Assembly: GCF_037893015.1 (NCBI RefSeq)
Contig: NC_133666.1
Coordinates: 158,332,498 to 158,396,497, forward strand
Source of the DNA: Macrotis lagotis
Lineage: Eukaryota > Chordata > Mammalia > Peramelemorphia > Peramelidae
Length of the DNA: 64,000 nt
Reading direction: 5' to 3'
Below, piece after piece: positions 21,801 to 30,100 of this stretch (position 1 is its first letter; each line of letters begins with the position of its first letter). A program made the position numbers and the translations under genes. Under the pieces are notes generated by a model. The model was given only the letters and a program-made list of their open reading frames with translations. It made no database searches and was not told the origin of the DNA.

Positions 21801-22420
21801 CTATCCCCGTGAGGGTTGACTATAGAGAAGGGACACAGCAGAGAGAGATCGGGCCTTGGGAAACCTCGATGATTCCCATCGAGCTAAATATTTTCCCAGC
21901 GCTCATCACAGGGGCTGAGAGATGTGTGGACTTAGTCACCCATACCCAGGTCATTTTTGGTCCCGGAAGTCCCACATCCGTAAGGGTCACAAACCCCCAC
22001 CCCTTTCCCACCTTGGTAAAACAGGGCCAAGAGGTGGGAAAGGCGCTGCCCTTGCGGGCCCCTCCCGCTCATGTGAACTGGGTCCACCCGGTCAGCTCTG
22101 GGCGACCACTGTTAACCGTCACGGTGGAAAATCAGAAGCTCGAAGGGATAATTGACACTGGAGCCGATTGCTCTGTCATAAATAGGGGACAGTGGAGGCG
22201 CGAGTGGCCACTCCTACAGAGCCCTCAAGCAGTGACGGGGGTGGGGGGCAATAGATCTGCCATGAAAGCAGCACACGCCTTACAGTGGTCAGCTTTGGAA
22301 GAATCTGGACTCTTCACCCCACTGTGCCTACCCGACCTCCCTTATGCATTATGGGGTAGAGATATCTTGAGCCAGCTTAACCTGACACTTGCCACCCCTG
22401 ATAGCCTGCGGGGAAATTAA
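21722..22420 (+). CDS. pro: Unit 1 pro: retroviral aspartic protease
   Basis: Dimeric aspartic protease that would process Gag and Gag-Pol. The frame is -1 to gag and is open across the overlap. The catalytic DTGAD is at 22154-22168, about residue 145 after the shift, and a 'WGRDIL' motif sits near the C terminus. About 130 residues lie between the shift and the active site, where many betaretroviruses have a dUTPase. I see no clear dUTPase motifs, so that domain looks absent or strongly altered. The frame is intact and ends TAA at 22418-22420, directly after a second slippery heptamer. Confidence 0.85.
   Translation, partial: REREGPGRGPPPPPPPVLEDSGPITVTIPVRVDYREGTQQREIGPWETSMIPIELNIFPALITGAERCVDLVTHTQVIFGPGSPTSVRVTNPHPFPTLVKQGQEVGKALPLRAPPAHVNWVHPVSSGRPLLTVTVENQKLEGIIDTGADCSVINRGQWRREWPLLQSPQAVTGVGGNRSAMKAAHALQWSALEESGLFTPLCLPDLPYALWGRDILSQLNLTLATPDSLRGN
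22411..22417 (+). promoter_or_regulatory. pro-pol slippery heptamer, unit 1
   Basis: G GGA AAT, phased in the pro frame and directly before the pro stop codon. The pol frame is open in -1 from this point. Identical sites are at 28811-28817 (unit 2) and 35410-35416 (unit 3). I did not define the downstream stimulatory structure. Confidence 0.7.
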
Positions 22421-23700
22421 TTGGGGCCACTCTAGAGATGAGCTTTTCCCCCAGAATAACATGGATTAATAAGAAACCTATTTGGGTTGAGCAGTGGCCC
22501 CTGACAAAAGAAAAGCTCATCGCCCTCACAGACATAGTAATGACCCTCCTGCGCGAGAACAAAGTGGAACCGTCCCTTAGCCCGTATAACTCCCCCATCT
22601 TTGTCATAAAAAAGAAAGGGGGGAGTTGGAGAATGTTGATTGATCTTCGGACAGTAAATGCCAACATGGTACCCATGGGGACCCTCCAACCTGGTCTCCC
22701 TATGCCCACTGCAGTCCCGCAAGGGTGGACTATTATAGTGATTGATGTTAAAGACTGCTTCTATAGCATTCCCCTCCACCCGGAGGACAAAGAAAAATTT
22801 GCCTTTTCCCTCCCCGCGATCAATTTCCAAGCCCCCAGTAAACGTTATCAGTTCACCGTCCTACCGCAGGGAATGGCCAATAGCCCCACCCTGTGCCAGC
22901 TTTACATGGATACTCTGCTACATCCTATCAGAAAAGAATTCCCGAATTGCATGCTCATACATTACATGGATGATATCTTGATTGCAGCACCTTCTGTGAC
23001 GGGGGCTCGGGCTTGCTTGCAACGCACCACCCATGTCCTCCGCAAGAAGGGGCTTCACATAGCCCCGGAAAAGGTACAGATGGATTTCCCCTATGATTAC
23101 TTGGGGCATAGGATTTTTCCGGGAAAGATTAGTAGGGCACTTCCTCCGATCAACGTCGAGGGATACACTACTCTTAATGATTTTCAGAGGCTTGTTGGCG
23201 CCATACAGTGGCTGCGTCCCGCTATGCCCCTCCCATCCTTCTTAATGCAACCTCTATATGATGTCCTTAAAGGCGACTCCCATCTGTCATCCCCTAGAAG
23301 TTGGACCCCCCAGGCAAGACAGGCGCTCTCGGAAATTTTCCGCAGAACCTCTTCCTTCTTGGTTCAATACGACCCGGAGTCGCCTGTCCTCTTCCACACA
23401 CTGGGGGACAGTTCCCTGGGCTGGGGATGTTTATTCCAGAGACATGGATGCCTTGAATGGCTATACCCCCGGACCACTAAGAGCATCATCCGGGACCGGT
23501 GGGAGGCCCTGGCCTTATTTTGCCTTCAGGCCTCAGAGCGATGCCAGCGTCTCTTTGGCCTCTTGCCTGTCCTCAACTTTACCCTCCCAGAGGAGGTGAC
23601 CCACTCGCTAGTTGATAGATCTATCGCTTGGGCCACTGTCCTGACTACCCTCTCTCAGACCAGACTCACGCCACCTCCCGTGGTTAGAGTTGTTCGCTGA
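22417..23700 (+). CDS. pol: Unit 1 pol, reverse transcriptase part
   Basis: RNA-dependent DNA polymerase. Reading from the -1 shift site the frame is open to TGA at 23698-23700, with the first ATG at 22438. Seen in order: fingers segment ('LSPYNSPIFVIKKK'), 'DLRTVN', the catalytic Asp in 'VIDVKDCFY', 'VLPQGMANSPTLCQ', and the active-site YMDD at 22963-22974. Thumb and connection follow. The QGM..SPTLCQ and HYMDDIL style is class II. The frame ends where RNase H should start, so as it stands it gives RT without RNase H or integrase. Confidence 0.92.
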   Translation, partial: LIGATLEMSFSPRITWINKKPIWVEQWPLTKEKLIALTDIVMTLLRENKVEPSLSPYNSPIFVIKKKGGSWRMLIDLRTVNANMVPMGTLQPGLPMPTAVPQGWTIIVIDVKDCFYSIPLHPEDKEKFAFSLPAINFQAPSKRYQFTVLPQGMANSPTLCQLYMDTLLHPIRKEFPNCMLIHYMDDILIAAPSVTGARACLQRTTHVLRKKGLHIAPEKVQMDFPYDYLGHRIFPGKISRALPPINVEGYTTLNDFQRLVGAIQWLRPAMPLPSFLMQPLYDVLKGDSHLSSPRSWTPQARQALSEIFRRTSSFLVQYDPESPVLFHTLGDSSLGWGCLFQRHGCLEWLYPRTTKSIIRDRWEALALFCLQASERCQRLFGLLPVLNFTLPEEVTHSLVDRSIAWATVLTTLSQTRLTPPPVVRVVR

Positions 23701-24967
23701 ATTGCACCTTTCCCGCCCGCGCCCTCTAGTGTCCCCAGAACCAGTGACCGGCCCTAATGTCTTCACTGACGCTACCAGGTTGGGCCGTGCTGTGGTCCAT
23801 GACCCTGCTAGACCCGCCACCTGGATTTTTGATACCCCCTTTGACTCCACTCAGAAGAATGAACTATATGCTATACTTCAGGCTTTCCGTCTCTACAGAG
23901 ACACCCCTTTTAATCTTATTACTGACAGTATGTATTGTGCCATGCTAATCCCTCGTTTAGAAGATGCCTTCATTTCCTCGACTTCTTCCATTAGCCCACT
24001 CCTTATACAGCTGCAATCCTCCCTCCGTGATAGAAACCACCCCCTGTTTGTTCTTCACGTGCGCTCTCACGTTTCTTCCACCGGCCCCATATTCCAGGGC
24101 AATGCGGAGGCAGATAGGGCTCTCTTGTTAAACCTGTCCACACCTGCCCAGCTGGCACATGGTAAGTATCACTTGTCATCCAGGTCGCTCCGGCGCCTAT
24201 ACAGCATTCCCCGGAAGGAGGCTCGCCAAATTGTGCGCTCCTGCACTTCTTGTGCTCCCTTTAGACAAGCCCTCCCCGCGGAGGGGTCTAACCCACGTGG
24301 GGACAGCCCCAATGCTCTTTGGCAGATGGACATTACTCACCTGGGTCGTAAGTACATCCATGTCTCGGTGGACACCTTCTCCTCCTTCACCTTCGCCTCT
24401 CTACAGCCAGGAGAAGCGGTTAAACACGTTCTCTCACATCTATATGCCCAGATGGCTGTCTTAGGCGTCCCCTCGGCTATCAAAACCGATAATGGGCCCG
24501 CCTACACCTCGAGAGCCTTTGCTTCCTTTTGCAAAGAATTTTCCATTTCCCATTCCACCGGGATCCCTTACAATCCCACTGGCCAAGCTTTGGTAGAAAG
24601 AGCAAATCGCACACTCAAAACTACGCTCTTTAAACAGAAAGGGGGAGTTGGCAGGTCACTGACCCATTCAGACCTGTCTCAGGTACTATTTACCATGAAT
24701 TTCCTACAAGTCAGGGATGACGGCACTACAGCCGCCCAGAGATTTTTCTCCCCAAAAGGACATGCTAAGAAAGAACCAACGCTCCTGCCCTCTCCCACCA
24801 AGGCCCTACCAGGCTCTAAAGTCATGTGGAGAGATGAAGAGGGAGGTTGGCATGGCCCTGTAACGGTAAAGAACAGAAGACAGGGCCACCTGTCATTTCA
24901 TCCCGAGGATAAGATAGAAGAGCCAGAAAGATGGCTCCCTGTTTACAAGATAAGAGACCTTGATTAA
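23690..24967 (+). CDS. pol: Unit 1 pol, RNase H and integrase part (separate frame)
   Basis: Open frame of 425 codons offset from the RT frame by one base. It has no retroviral start of its own (23690 is a TTG) and would be untranslated unless the frame break is bypassed. RNase H acids are visible as D27 (FTDAT), E58 (NELYA), D79 (ITDS) and D142 (AEAD). Integrase has the zinc pair H-x3-H with C-x2-C ('CTSC') and the core D214, D267, E303, spaced D-x52-D-x35-E. The C terminus has a GPVTV..ERWLPVY segment. The catalytic residues are complete. Confidence 0.9.
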   Translation: MFAELHLSRPRPLVSPEPVTGPNVFTDATRLGRAVVHDPARPATWIFDTPFDSTQKNELYAILQAFRLYRDTPFNLITDSMYCAMLIPRLEDAFISSTSSISPLLIQLQSSLRDRNHPLFVLHVRSHVSSTGPIFQGNAEADRALLLNLSTPAQLAHGKYHLSSRSLRRLYSIPRKEARQIVRSCTSCAPFRQALPAEGSNPRGDSPNALWQMDITHLGRKYIHVSVDTFSSFTFASLQPGEAVKHVLSHLYAQMAVLGVPSAIKTDNGPAYTSRAFASFCKEFSISHSTGIPYNPTGQALVERANRTLKTTLFKQKGGVGRSLTHSDLSQVLFTMNFLQVRDDGTTAAQRFFSPKGHAKKEPTLLPSPTKALPGSKVMWRDEEGGWHGPVTVKNRRQGHLSFHPEDKIEEPERWLPVYKIRDLD

Positions 24968-25007
24968 TGCCCAACCCTACGGGGTGAGAGGAATTTCTTC
25001 CTTTTTC

Positions 25008-25494
25008 AGGCCTTCTGATCGTCGTAGGGATCCTTGGAGGTGCTCCATCTGAAGGAAATCCGACATGGGGAATACTCCGAGTTATTCCCTCTCCCCTTCC
25101 GGTAGCACGGAACTCCCCGATCTACCCTCGCCTGCTAGTGACCAATACATCGATGGGGCTCAGCCCAGCAGGGACAAAAAAAGGGGACCCAGCTCCGAGG
25201 CCTTCTGGGTTGGCGACCCCTGGTGAATCAAACTAAACGGGACTTCACGATTCCTCGGTGGGGCCCCTCATGTGTGGCCACAGGGGAAGACATCGAGGAT
25301 CCCATACCATGGAGGGATTGCCAGATGGTGGGAGGGTACCCCCTTGAGGGTGAACAAGGACGCTGATTCTGGGAATCACCCTACTTGTTGTCTGTTTCTG
25401 CTGCCTAGCTAGGCGACAGAGGGGCTATATATGCTTCTTACTCAGAAAGCCTTCATGGCCATGGAGACGGGGGAGGATCCCCAAGTCTGGCTAG
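25008..25494 (+). pseudogene. env: Unit 1 env remnant
   Basis: A splice acceptor (pyrimidine tract then CAG at 25007-25009) precedes a hydrophobic leader ('LLIVVGILGGAPSEG') and about 30 codons of surface-subunit N terminus. A 192-bp stretch kept in unit 2 is missing here. After further scrambled sequence only the membrane anchor and tail survive ('LILGITLLVVCF', 'RRQRGYICFLLRKP'), ending TAG at 25492-25494. Most of SU and the TM ectodomain are gone. No entry function is possible. Confidence 0.8.
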
Positions 25495-25540
25495 CCGCCA
25501 TGCATGACATGTGACACCTAGGGGTAAGACGAGGTAAACC

Positions 25541-25650
25541 CCAAGACGGGCAACCTCTCCTAACCCAGCCACCTAAGACAGGCCCTGAGGGTGTCGGGCG
25601 CCTAGGACGGGCAAGGTCCTGGGTTGAAGGAGATGACCTAAGACAGGGTT
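25541..25650 (+). promoter_or_regulatory. Constitutive transport element-like RNA motif array, unit 1
   Basis: Between env and the polypurine tract two motifs alternate twice: GACGGGCAA (25545-25553), ACCTAAGACAGG (25571-25582), GACGGGCAA (25606-25614), ACCTAAGACAGG (25636-25647). This order has the two-fold symmetry of the type D retrovirus (MPMV/SRV) CTE, whose paired internal loops bind NXF1/TAP and export unspliced RNA. Identification is by recognised motifs; folding was not computed. Confidence 0.75.
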
Positions 25651-25746
25651 CCTCGCCCCCGGCTATCAGAGGCCAGTAGAAATGACACCGCTTAAGGCTA
25701 ACCTCAGCACCGCTTAAGGTCACACCAAGTGATAACCTTGTAAAAC

Positions 25747-25759
25747 AGAAAGGGGGAGA
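25747..25759 (+). promoter_or_regulatory. Polypurine tract, unit 1
   Basis: AGAAAGGGGGAGA directly before the TG of LTR2, the plus-strand primer site. Identical tracts at 32338-32350 and 38746-38758. Confidence 0.93.
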
Positions 25760-26094
25760 TGTTGGGGGCGGGGGGAAGAGGCTTGGCGGTCGCTTAGAGG
25801 GGAAACATAATCCCCTTATAAAGGAATGTTACAGAACTCGGCCCCTCATTGTTTAAGAGTTCATGGGAGGGAGGACAGAGGGGATAAAAGTGTCTGCTGA
25901 GAGGTTGGGAGGGAGCGGGATGTGATCACAGAAGAATAAAGACTCATTATTATCCACCTCAGGCGCTCTGTCTGGTTCTTCCCCCATCAAAGAGTGGGGG
26001 CCGGAGGTACCCCGAAGACTCATCATGCGTTGGACTGGTGAGTAAGAGGACGGACTAGCATAAAGAAGCCGGCGTTGTAAATAAAAACCCGGCA
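25760..26094 (+). repeat. LTR2 (inner LTR, subtype B)
   Basis: 335 bp, TG...CA, serving as 3' LTR of unit 1 and 5' LTR of unit 2. Subtype B marks: 'ataatccccttataaagg', 'gaggttgggagggagc', 'cattattatcc'. Private changes: 'cgcttagagggg' and 'cattgtttaag'. The U5 donor is at 26037/26038. An ATG at 26025 lies 13 nt before the donor. Confidence 0.95.
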
Positions 26095-26096
26095 AG

Positions 26097-26114
26097 TGGC
26101 GCCCAAACAGGGAC
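26097..26114 (+). promoter_or_regulatory. Primer binding site, Lys3 type with one change (unit 2)
   Basis: TGGCGCCCAAACAGGGAC. It differs from the unit 1 site by G to A at a CpG, so it may be decay or a true primer-site variant. Confidence 0.9.
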
Positions 26115-26247
26115 CTGATTTTGCTAGGGAACGTCTGAATCCGCTGGTCGGATTCTCCAGACAGCCTCGGTCGTTTCCGACCGGGAGGAAGGAGAGGGCG
26201 TTTACTCTCAGATATTGCCTGAAGGACATATCCCTATTGTGTTGACT

Positions 26248-28200
26248 ATGCTTCCTTTCTCTTCCCTTTCTCCTTCTGCTCTAATCACTCTCCTTGCCGT
26301 GCTGGCCTGTCTGATTGTGCCCTGCTGCCTCCTTCTCTTTTGCCGAACGGGAATTTTCCAGTTCTGCCACCTGTTAGGATTGCAGGCTCGGCTAGTAGAC
26401 AGCATGGGGGGCCGGAATAGTATTCCCGCCTTTCAGCCGGAGGAGAAAGGGGTCGTTGCAGCGCAGCTTTATAAACTCTGCGCTAAGCATGGCTGTAAAT
26501 TACCTATCAAGACGTGCCGTGCTTTTGTTGAGAATATCTGGAACATCTGCCCTTGGGTGCAACATAGTGGGATCCAACCAGGTAAATGGAAGGTGGTAGG
26601 GCAGCAGATGGCCTCCTATGATGACACCTGCCCGGGAAAACTGACCCCTGAGGATTTTACAGTGTATAAGATAGTGGATGCAGCCCTGCATCCCCAGAAG
26701 GTGACTTTGGCACGACCAATCAGCACTCAGGTGGGTAGCTCGTTGGCGGGATCGGATTCAGAGAGCTCAGAGGAAGAGGGAAGGCCACCCCCTCCCCTGT
26801 ATCCATGGGAGGAACTTAGAAGAAACAATGGGGGAACAAGGGGCCCCCAGGGAGAAGAAAATGCCGCATGCCCCTCCTTACCGAGACAGAAAGGAAAGGG
26901 GGAGGGCGATGAATGTGGCGCACTTAGAGATTCAGGGCCAGAAGTTTCCGAGCGCGGGAAGGGAGGGGTGCAAACAGTCCTCAGGGGTGGCAGGAAGAGG
27001 AGCGTGAGTAGGTGGGACCGGGAGGCTGCTGACGAGGAGGGAGGAGTCCGCGCTGATTGGACAGCTGCCGCGCCCCAGACTTGGCAGCCCAGCCAGGAAA
27101 CAGAGGCAAAAAATCCCCCGTGTTCCTTGTCCGCCCTTCAGAGATCCCCTCAAGGGCTCCGCCCATCCGGCCTACTTGCCGCGAGTGTCTCCATAGCAAT
27201 AGAGAAAGGGGAGGAGGTGGACTGGGATGACTGGGGCCTCTACCCGGTATTTACGGACCCCCTTACCGGAGCCCGAGACTACCGCCCTGTCCCTTTTAAG
27301 ATGCTTAAGGAACTTAAGGAGGCCGTGACTAAATACGGCCCAAGCTCCCCTTATGTAAAAAGACTGATGCAAAACCTCTTCGCTACGCACCCTTGGACCC
27401 CTGCTGACTTTGACGAAATTGCAGCCGCGTGCCTGGATGCCTCCTCATATTTAGCTTTTAAGGCTCAGGCCCGCAGAGAGGCCTCTAAGCTGGCAAAATC
27501 CCGGGGTTATACTCCCCTGGATTTAGCCATTGACCTCCTGTGTGGAACTGGAGCCTATACTGACCCTGCTGTTCAGGCCCGGTATGGCCAGTTTGAGCTA
27601 GAGACTGTTAAAGAAACACATGTTGCAGCTTGGGATAAGATTGGAGCCACGAAAGGGGGGAGAGCCACACAGAAGTTGGTTGGGCTGAAGCAGAGAGCAG
27701 ATCAGACACCCCTCTCATTTGTGAACGAGGTTAAAGAGACAGTGACTCGTATAATGGGAGACACCCCGGGATCTGATCTACTTATGAGACAATTGATTAA
27801 AGAGGGACTTCGCCCCAAGGGGATCGCAGCCATTAGCAGCCTTCCCCCCGACGCTTCATTAGAAGAAATTGTTGACAAATTGCTGGACATGCCCAGCGAG
27901 GATTCAATTCAAGCCTTAGTGACTGCCATGGAGAACCGGGAGGATAGCCTCCTGACCGCCCTTCGCGGTATGCAGGTGAGACCCACCTGTTTTGGGTGCG
28001 GAAAGCCAGGGCACCTCAAAGCACAGTGCAGGCAGCGGCCCCCCTCCACTTCAGTTCCGACCTGTTATTCCTGTGGAAAGCCAGGTCACATAGCCAGGTT
28101 CTGCCGATCCAAAGGGAAGTCGGGAAAAGGGAAAGGGAGGGGCCCGGCCGCGGGCCCCCCCCCCCCCCCGTGCTCGAAGACAGCGGCCCCATTACTGTGA
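26248..28200 (+). CDS. gag: Unit 2 gag, intact (650 codons)
   Basis: The only uninterrupted gag of the array. The upstream ATG at 26248 (A at -3) gives a 52-residue extension with a hydrophobic segment and Cys-rich end. The ATG at 26404 (A at -3, G at +4) starts MGGRNS and would give about 598 residues, myristoylated. From the upstream Met: matrix-like Cys/Trp-rich region, acidic stretch then PPLY late-domain motif at residues 182-185, capsid from about 337, major-homology-like segment near 482, zinc knuckles at about 581 and 606, then basic Lys/Gly tail. The reading frame ends after the C-run (15 C at 28155-28169). Start choice is uncertain. I give the longer form because the frame is open in all three units. 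Confidence 0.9.
   Translation: MLPFSSLSPSALITLLAVLACLIVPCCLLLFCRTGIFQFCHLLGLQARLVDSMGGRNSIPAFQPEEKGVVAAQLYKLCAKHGCKLPIKTCRAFVENIWNICPWVQHSGIQPGKWKVVGQQMASYDDTCPGKLTPEDFTVYKIVDAALHPQKVTLARPISTQVGSSLAGSDSESSEEEGRPPPPLYPWEELRRNNGGTRGPQGEENAACPSLPRQKGKGEGDECGALRDSGPEVSERGKGGVQTVLRGGRKRSVSRWDREAADEEGGVRADWTAAAPQTWQPSQETEAKNPPCSLSALQRSPQGLRPSGLLAASVSIAIEKGEEVDWDDWGLYPVFTDPLTGARDYRPVPFKMLKELKEAVTKYGPSSPYVKRLMQNLFATHPWTPADFDEIAAACLDASSYLAFKAQARREASKLAKSRGYTPLDLAIDLLCGTGAYTDPAVQARYGQFELETVKETHVAAWDKIGATKGGRATQKLVGLKQRADQTPLSFVNEVKETVTRIMGDTPGSDLLMRQLIKEGLRPKGIAAISSLPPDASLEEIVDKLLDMPSEDSIQALVTAMENREDSLLTALRGMQVRPTCFGCGKPGHLKAQCRQRPPSTSVPTCYSCGKPGHIARFCRSKGKSGKGKGRGPAAGPPPPPCSKTAAPLL
28122..28158 (+). 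promoter_or_regulatory. gag-pro -1 frameshift signal, unit 2
   Basis: G GGA AAA at 28122-28128, 10-nt spacer, 8-bp GC hairpin at 28139-28158. Same as unit 1 but with a 15-base C-run behind it. Gag and pro are in 0 and -1 frames as in unit 1. Confidence 0.75.
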
Positions 28201-28820
28201 CTATCCCCGTGAGGGTTGACTATAGAGAAGGGACACAGCAGAGAGAGATCGGGCCTTGGGAAACCTCGATGATTCCCATCGAGCTAAATATTTTCCCAGC
28301 GCTCATCACAGGGGCTGAGAGATGTGTGGACTTAGTCACCCATACCCAGGTCATTTTTGGTCCCGGAAGTCCCACATCCGTAAGGGTCACAAACCCCCAC
28401 CCCTTTCCCACCTTGGTAAAACAGGGCCAAGAGGTGGGAAAGGCGCTGCCCTTGCGGGCCCCTCCCGCTCATGTGAACTGGGTCCACCCGGTCAGCTCTG
28501 GGCGACCACTGTTAACCGTCACGGTGGAAAATCAGAAGCTCGAAGGGATAATTGACACTGGAGCCGATTGCTCTGTCATAAATAGGGGACAGTGGAGGTG
28601 CGAGTGGCCACTCCTACAGAGCCCTCAAGCAGTGACGGGGGTGGGGGGCAATAGATCTGCCATGAAAGCAGCACACGCCTTACAGTGGTCAGCTTTGGAA
28701 GAATCTGGACTCTTCACCCCACTGTGCCTACCCGACCTCCCTTATGCATTATGCGGTAGAGACATCTTGAGCCAGCTTAACCTGACACTTGCCACCCCTG
28801 ATAGCCTGCGGGGAAATTAA
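28128..28820 (+). CDS. pro: Unit 2 pro: aspartic protease
   Basis: Open -1 frame as in unit 1, with catalytic DTGAD retained. Two substitutions stand out: W to C in the 'WGRDIL' motif (here CGRDIL) and R to C in 'WRREWP'. Both are absent from units 1 and 3 and may weaken the enzyme. Ends TAA at 28818-28820 after the GGGAAAT heptamer. Confidence 0.83.
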   Translation, partial: REREGPGRGPPPPPVLEDSGPITVTIPVRVDYREGTQQREIGPWETSMIPIELNIFPALITGAERCVDLVTHTQVIFGPGSPTSVRVTNPHPFPTLVKQGQEVGKALPLRAPPAHVNWVHPVSSGRPLLTVTVENQKLEGIIDTGADCSVINRGQWRCEWPLLQSPQAVTGVGGNRSAMKAAHALQWSALEESGLFTPLCLPDLPYALCGRDILSQLNLTLATPDSLRGN

Positions 28821-30100
28821 TTGGGGCCACTCTAGAGATGAGCTTTTCCCCCAGAATAACATGGATTAATAAGAAACCTATTTGGGTTGAGCAGTGGCCC
28901 CTGACAAAAGAAAAGCTCATCACCCTCACAGACATAGTAATGACCCTCCTGCGCGAGAACAAAGTGGAACCGTCCCTTAGCCCGTATAACTCCCCCGTCT
29001 TTGTCATAAAAAAGAAAGGGGGGAGTTGGAGAATGTTGATTGATCTTCGGGCAGTAAATGCCAACATGGTACCCATGGGGACCCTCCAACCTGGTCTCCC
29101 TATGCCCACTGCAGTCCCGCAAGGGTGGACTATTATAGTGATTGATGTTAAAGACTGCTTCTATAGCATTCCCCTCCACCCGGAGGACAAAGAAAAATTT
29201 GCCTGTTCCCTCCCCGCGATCAATTTCCAAGCCCCCAGTAAACGTTATCAGTTCACCGTCCTACCGCAGGGAATGGCCAATAGCCCCACCCTGTGCCAGC
29301 TTTACATGGATACTCTGCTACATCCTATCAGAAAAGAATTCCCGAATTGCATGCTCATACATTACATGGATGATATCTTGATTGCAGCACCTTCTGTGAC
29401 GGGGGCTCGGGCTTGCTTGCAACGCACCACCCATGTCCTCCGCAAGAAGGGGCTTCACATAGCCCCGGAAAAGGTACAGATGGATTTCCCCTATGATTAC
29501 TTGGGGCATAGGATTTTTCCGGGAAAGATTAGTAGGGCGCTTCCTCCGATCAACGTCGAGGGATACACTACTCTTAATGATTTTCAGAGGCTTGTTGGCG
29601 CCATACAGTGGCTGCGTCCCGCTATGCCCCTCCCATCCTCCTTAATGCAACCTCTATATGATGTCCTTAAAGGCGACTCCCATCTGTCATCCCCTAGAAG
29701 TTGGACCCCCCAGGCAAGACAGGCGCTCTCGGAAATTTTCCGCAGAACCTCTTCCTTCTTGGTTCAATACGACCCGGAGTCGCCTGTCCTCTTCCACACA
29801 CTGGGGGACAGTTCCCTTGGCTGGGGATGTTTATTCCAGAGACATGGATGCCTTGAATGGCTATACCCCCGGACCACTAAGAGCATCATCCGGGACCGGT
29901 GGGAGGCCCTGGCCTTATTTTGCCTTCAGGCCTCAGAGCGATGCCAGCGTCTCTTTGGCCTCTTGCCTGTCCTCAACTTTACCCTCCCAGAGGAGGTGAC
30001 CCACTCGCTAGTTGATAGATCTATCGCTTGGGCCACTGTCCTGACTACCCTCTCTCAGACCAGACTCACGCCACCTCCCGTGGTTAGAGTTGTTCGCTGA
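28817..30100 (+). CDS. pol: Unit 2 pol, reverse transcriptase part
   Basis: Same architecture as unit 1; YMDD at 29363-29374. Private substitutions include F to C ('EKFACSLP'), I to V ('NSPVFVI') and F to S ('LPSSLMQ'). Same stop at the RT/RNase H boundary. Confidence 0.92.
   Translation, partial: LIGATLEMSFSPRITWINKKPIWVEQWPLTKEKLITLTDIVMTLLRENKVEPSLSPYNSPVFVIKKKGGSWRMLIDLRAVNANMVPMGTLQPGLPMPTAVPQGWTIIVIDVKDCFYSIPLHPEDKEKFACSLPAINFQAPSKRYQFTVLPQGMANSPTLCQLYMDTLLHPIRKEFPNCMLIHYMDDILIAAPSVTGARACLQRTTHVLRKKGLHIAPEKVQMDFPYDYLGHRIFPGKISRALPPINVEGYTTLNDFQRLVGAIQWLRPAMPLPSSLMQPLYDVLKGDSHLSSPRSWTPQARQALSEIFRRTSSFLVQYDPESPVLFHTLGDSSLGWGCLFQRHGCLEWLYPRTTKSIIRDRWEALALFCLQASERCQRLFGLLPVLNFTLPEEVTHSLVDRSIAWATVLTTLSQTRLTPPPVVRVVR

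Noticed and set aside
21770..22153. dUTPase domain at the start of pro
   Set aside because: The position and length would allow it, but I cannot see the conserved dUTPase motifs, so I do not call it.
22432..22830. 132-codon minus-strand frame opposite RT, repeated in all units
   Set aside because: It mirrors the conserved RT coding sequence on the other strand, shows no domain, and is preserved only because RT is.
25442..25723. Minus-strand frame of 93 codons over the env tail and CTE region
   Set aside because: Repeated in each unit simply because the nucleotide sequence is; low-complexity Pro/Ser/Arg composition and no family resemblance.
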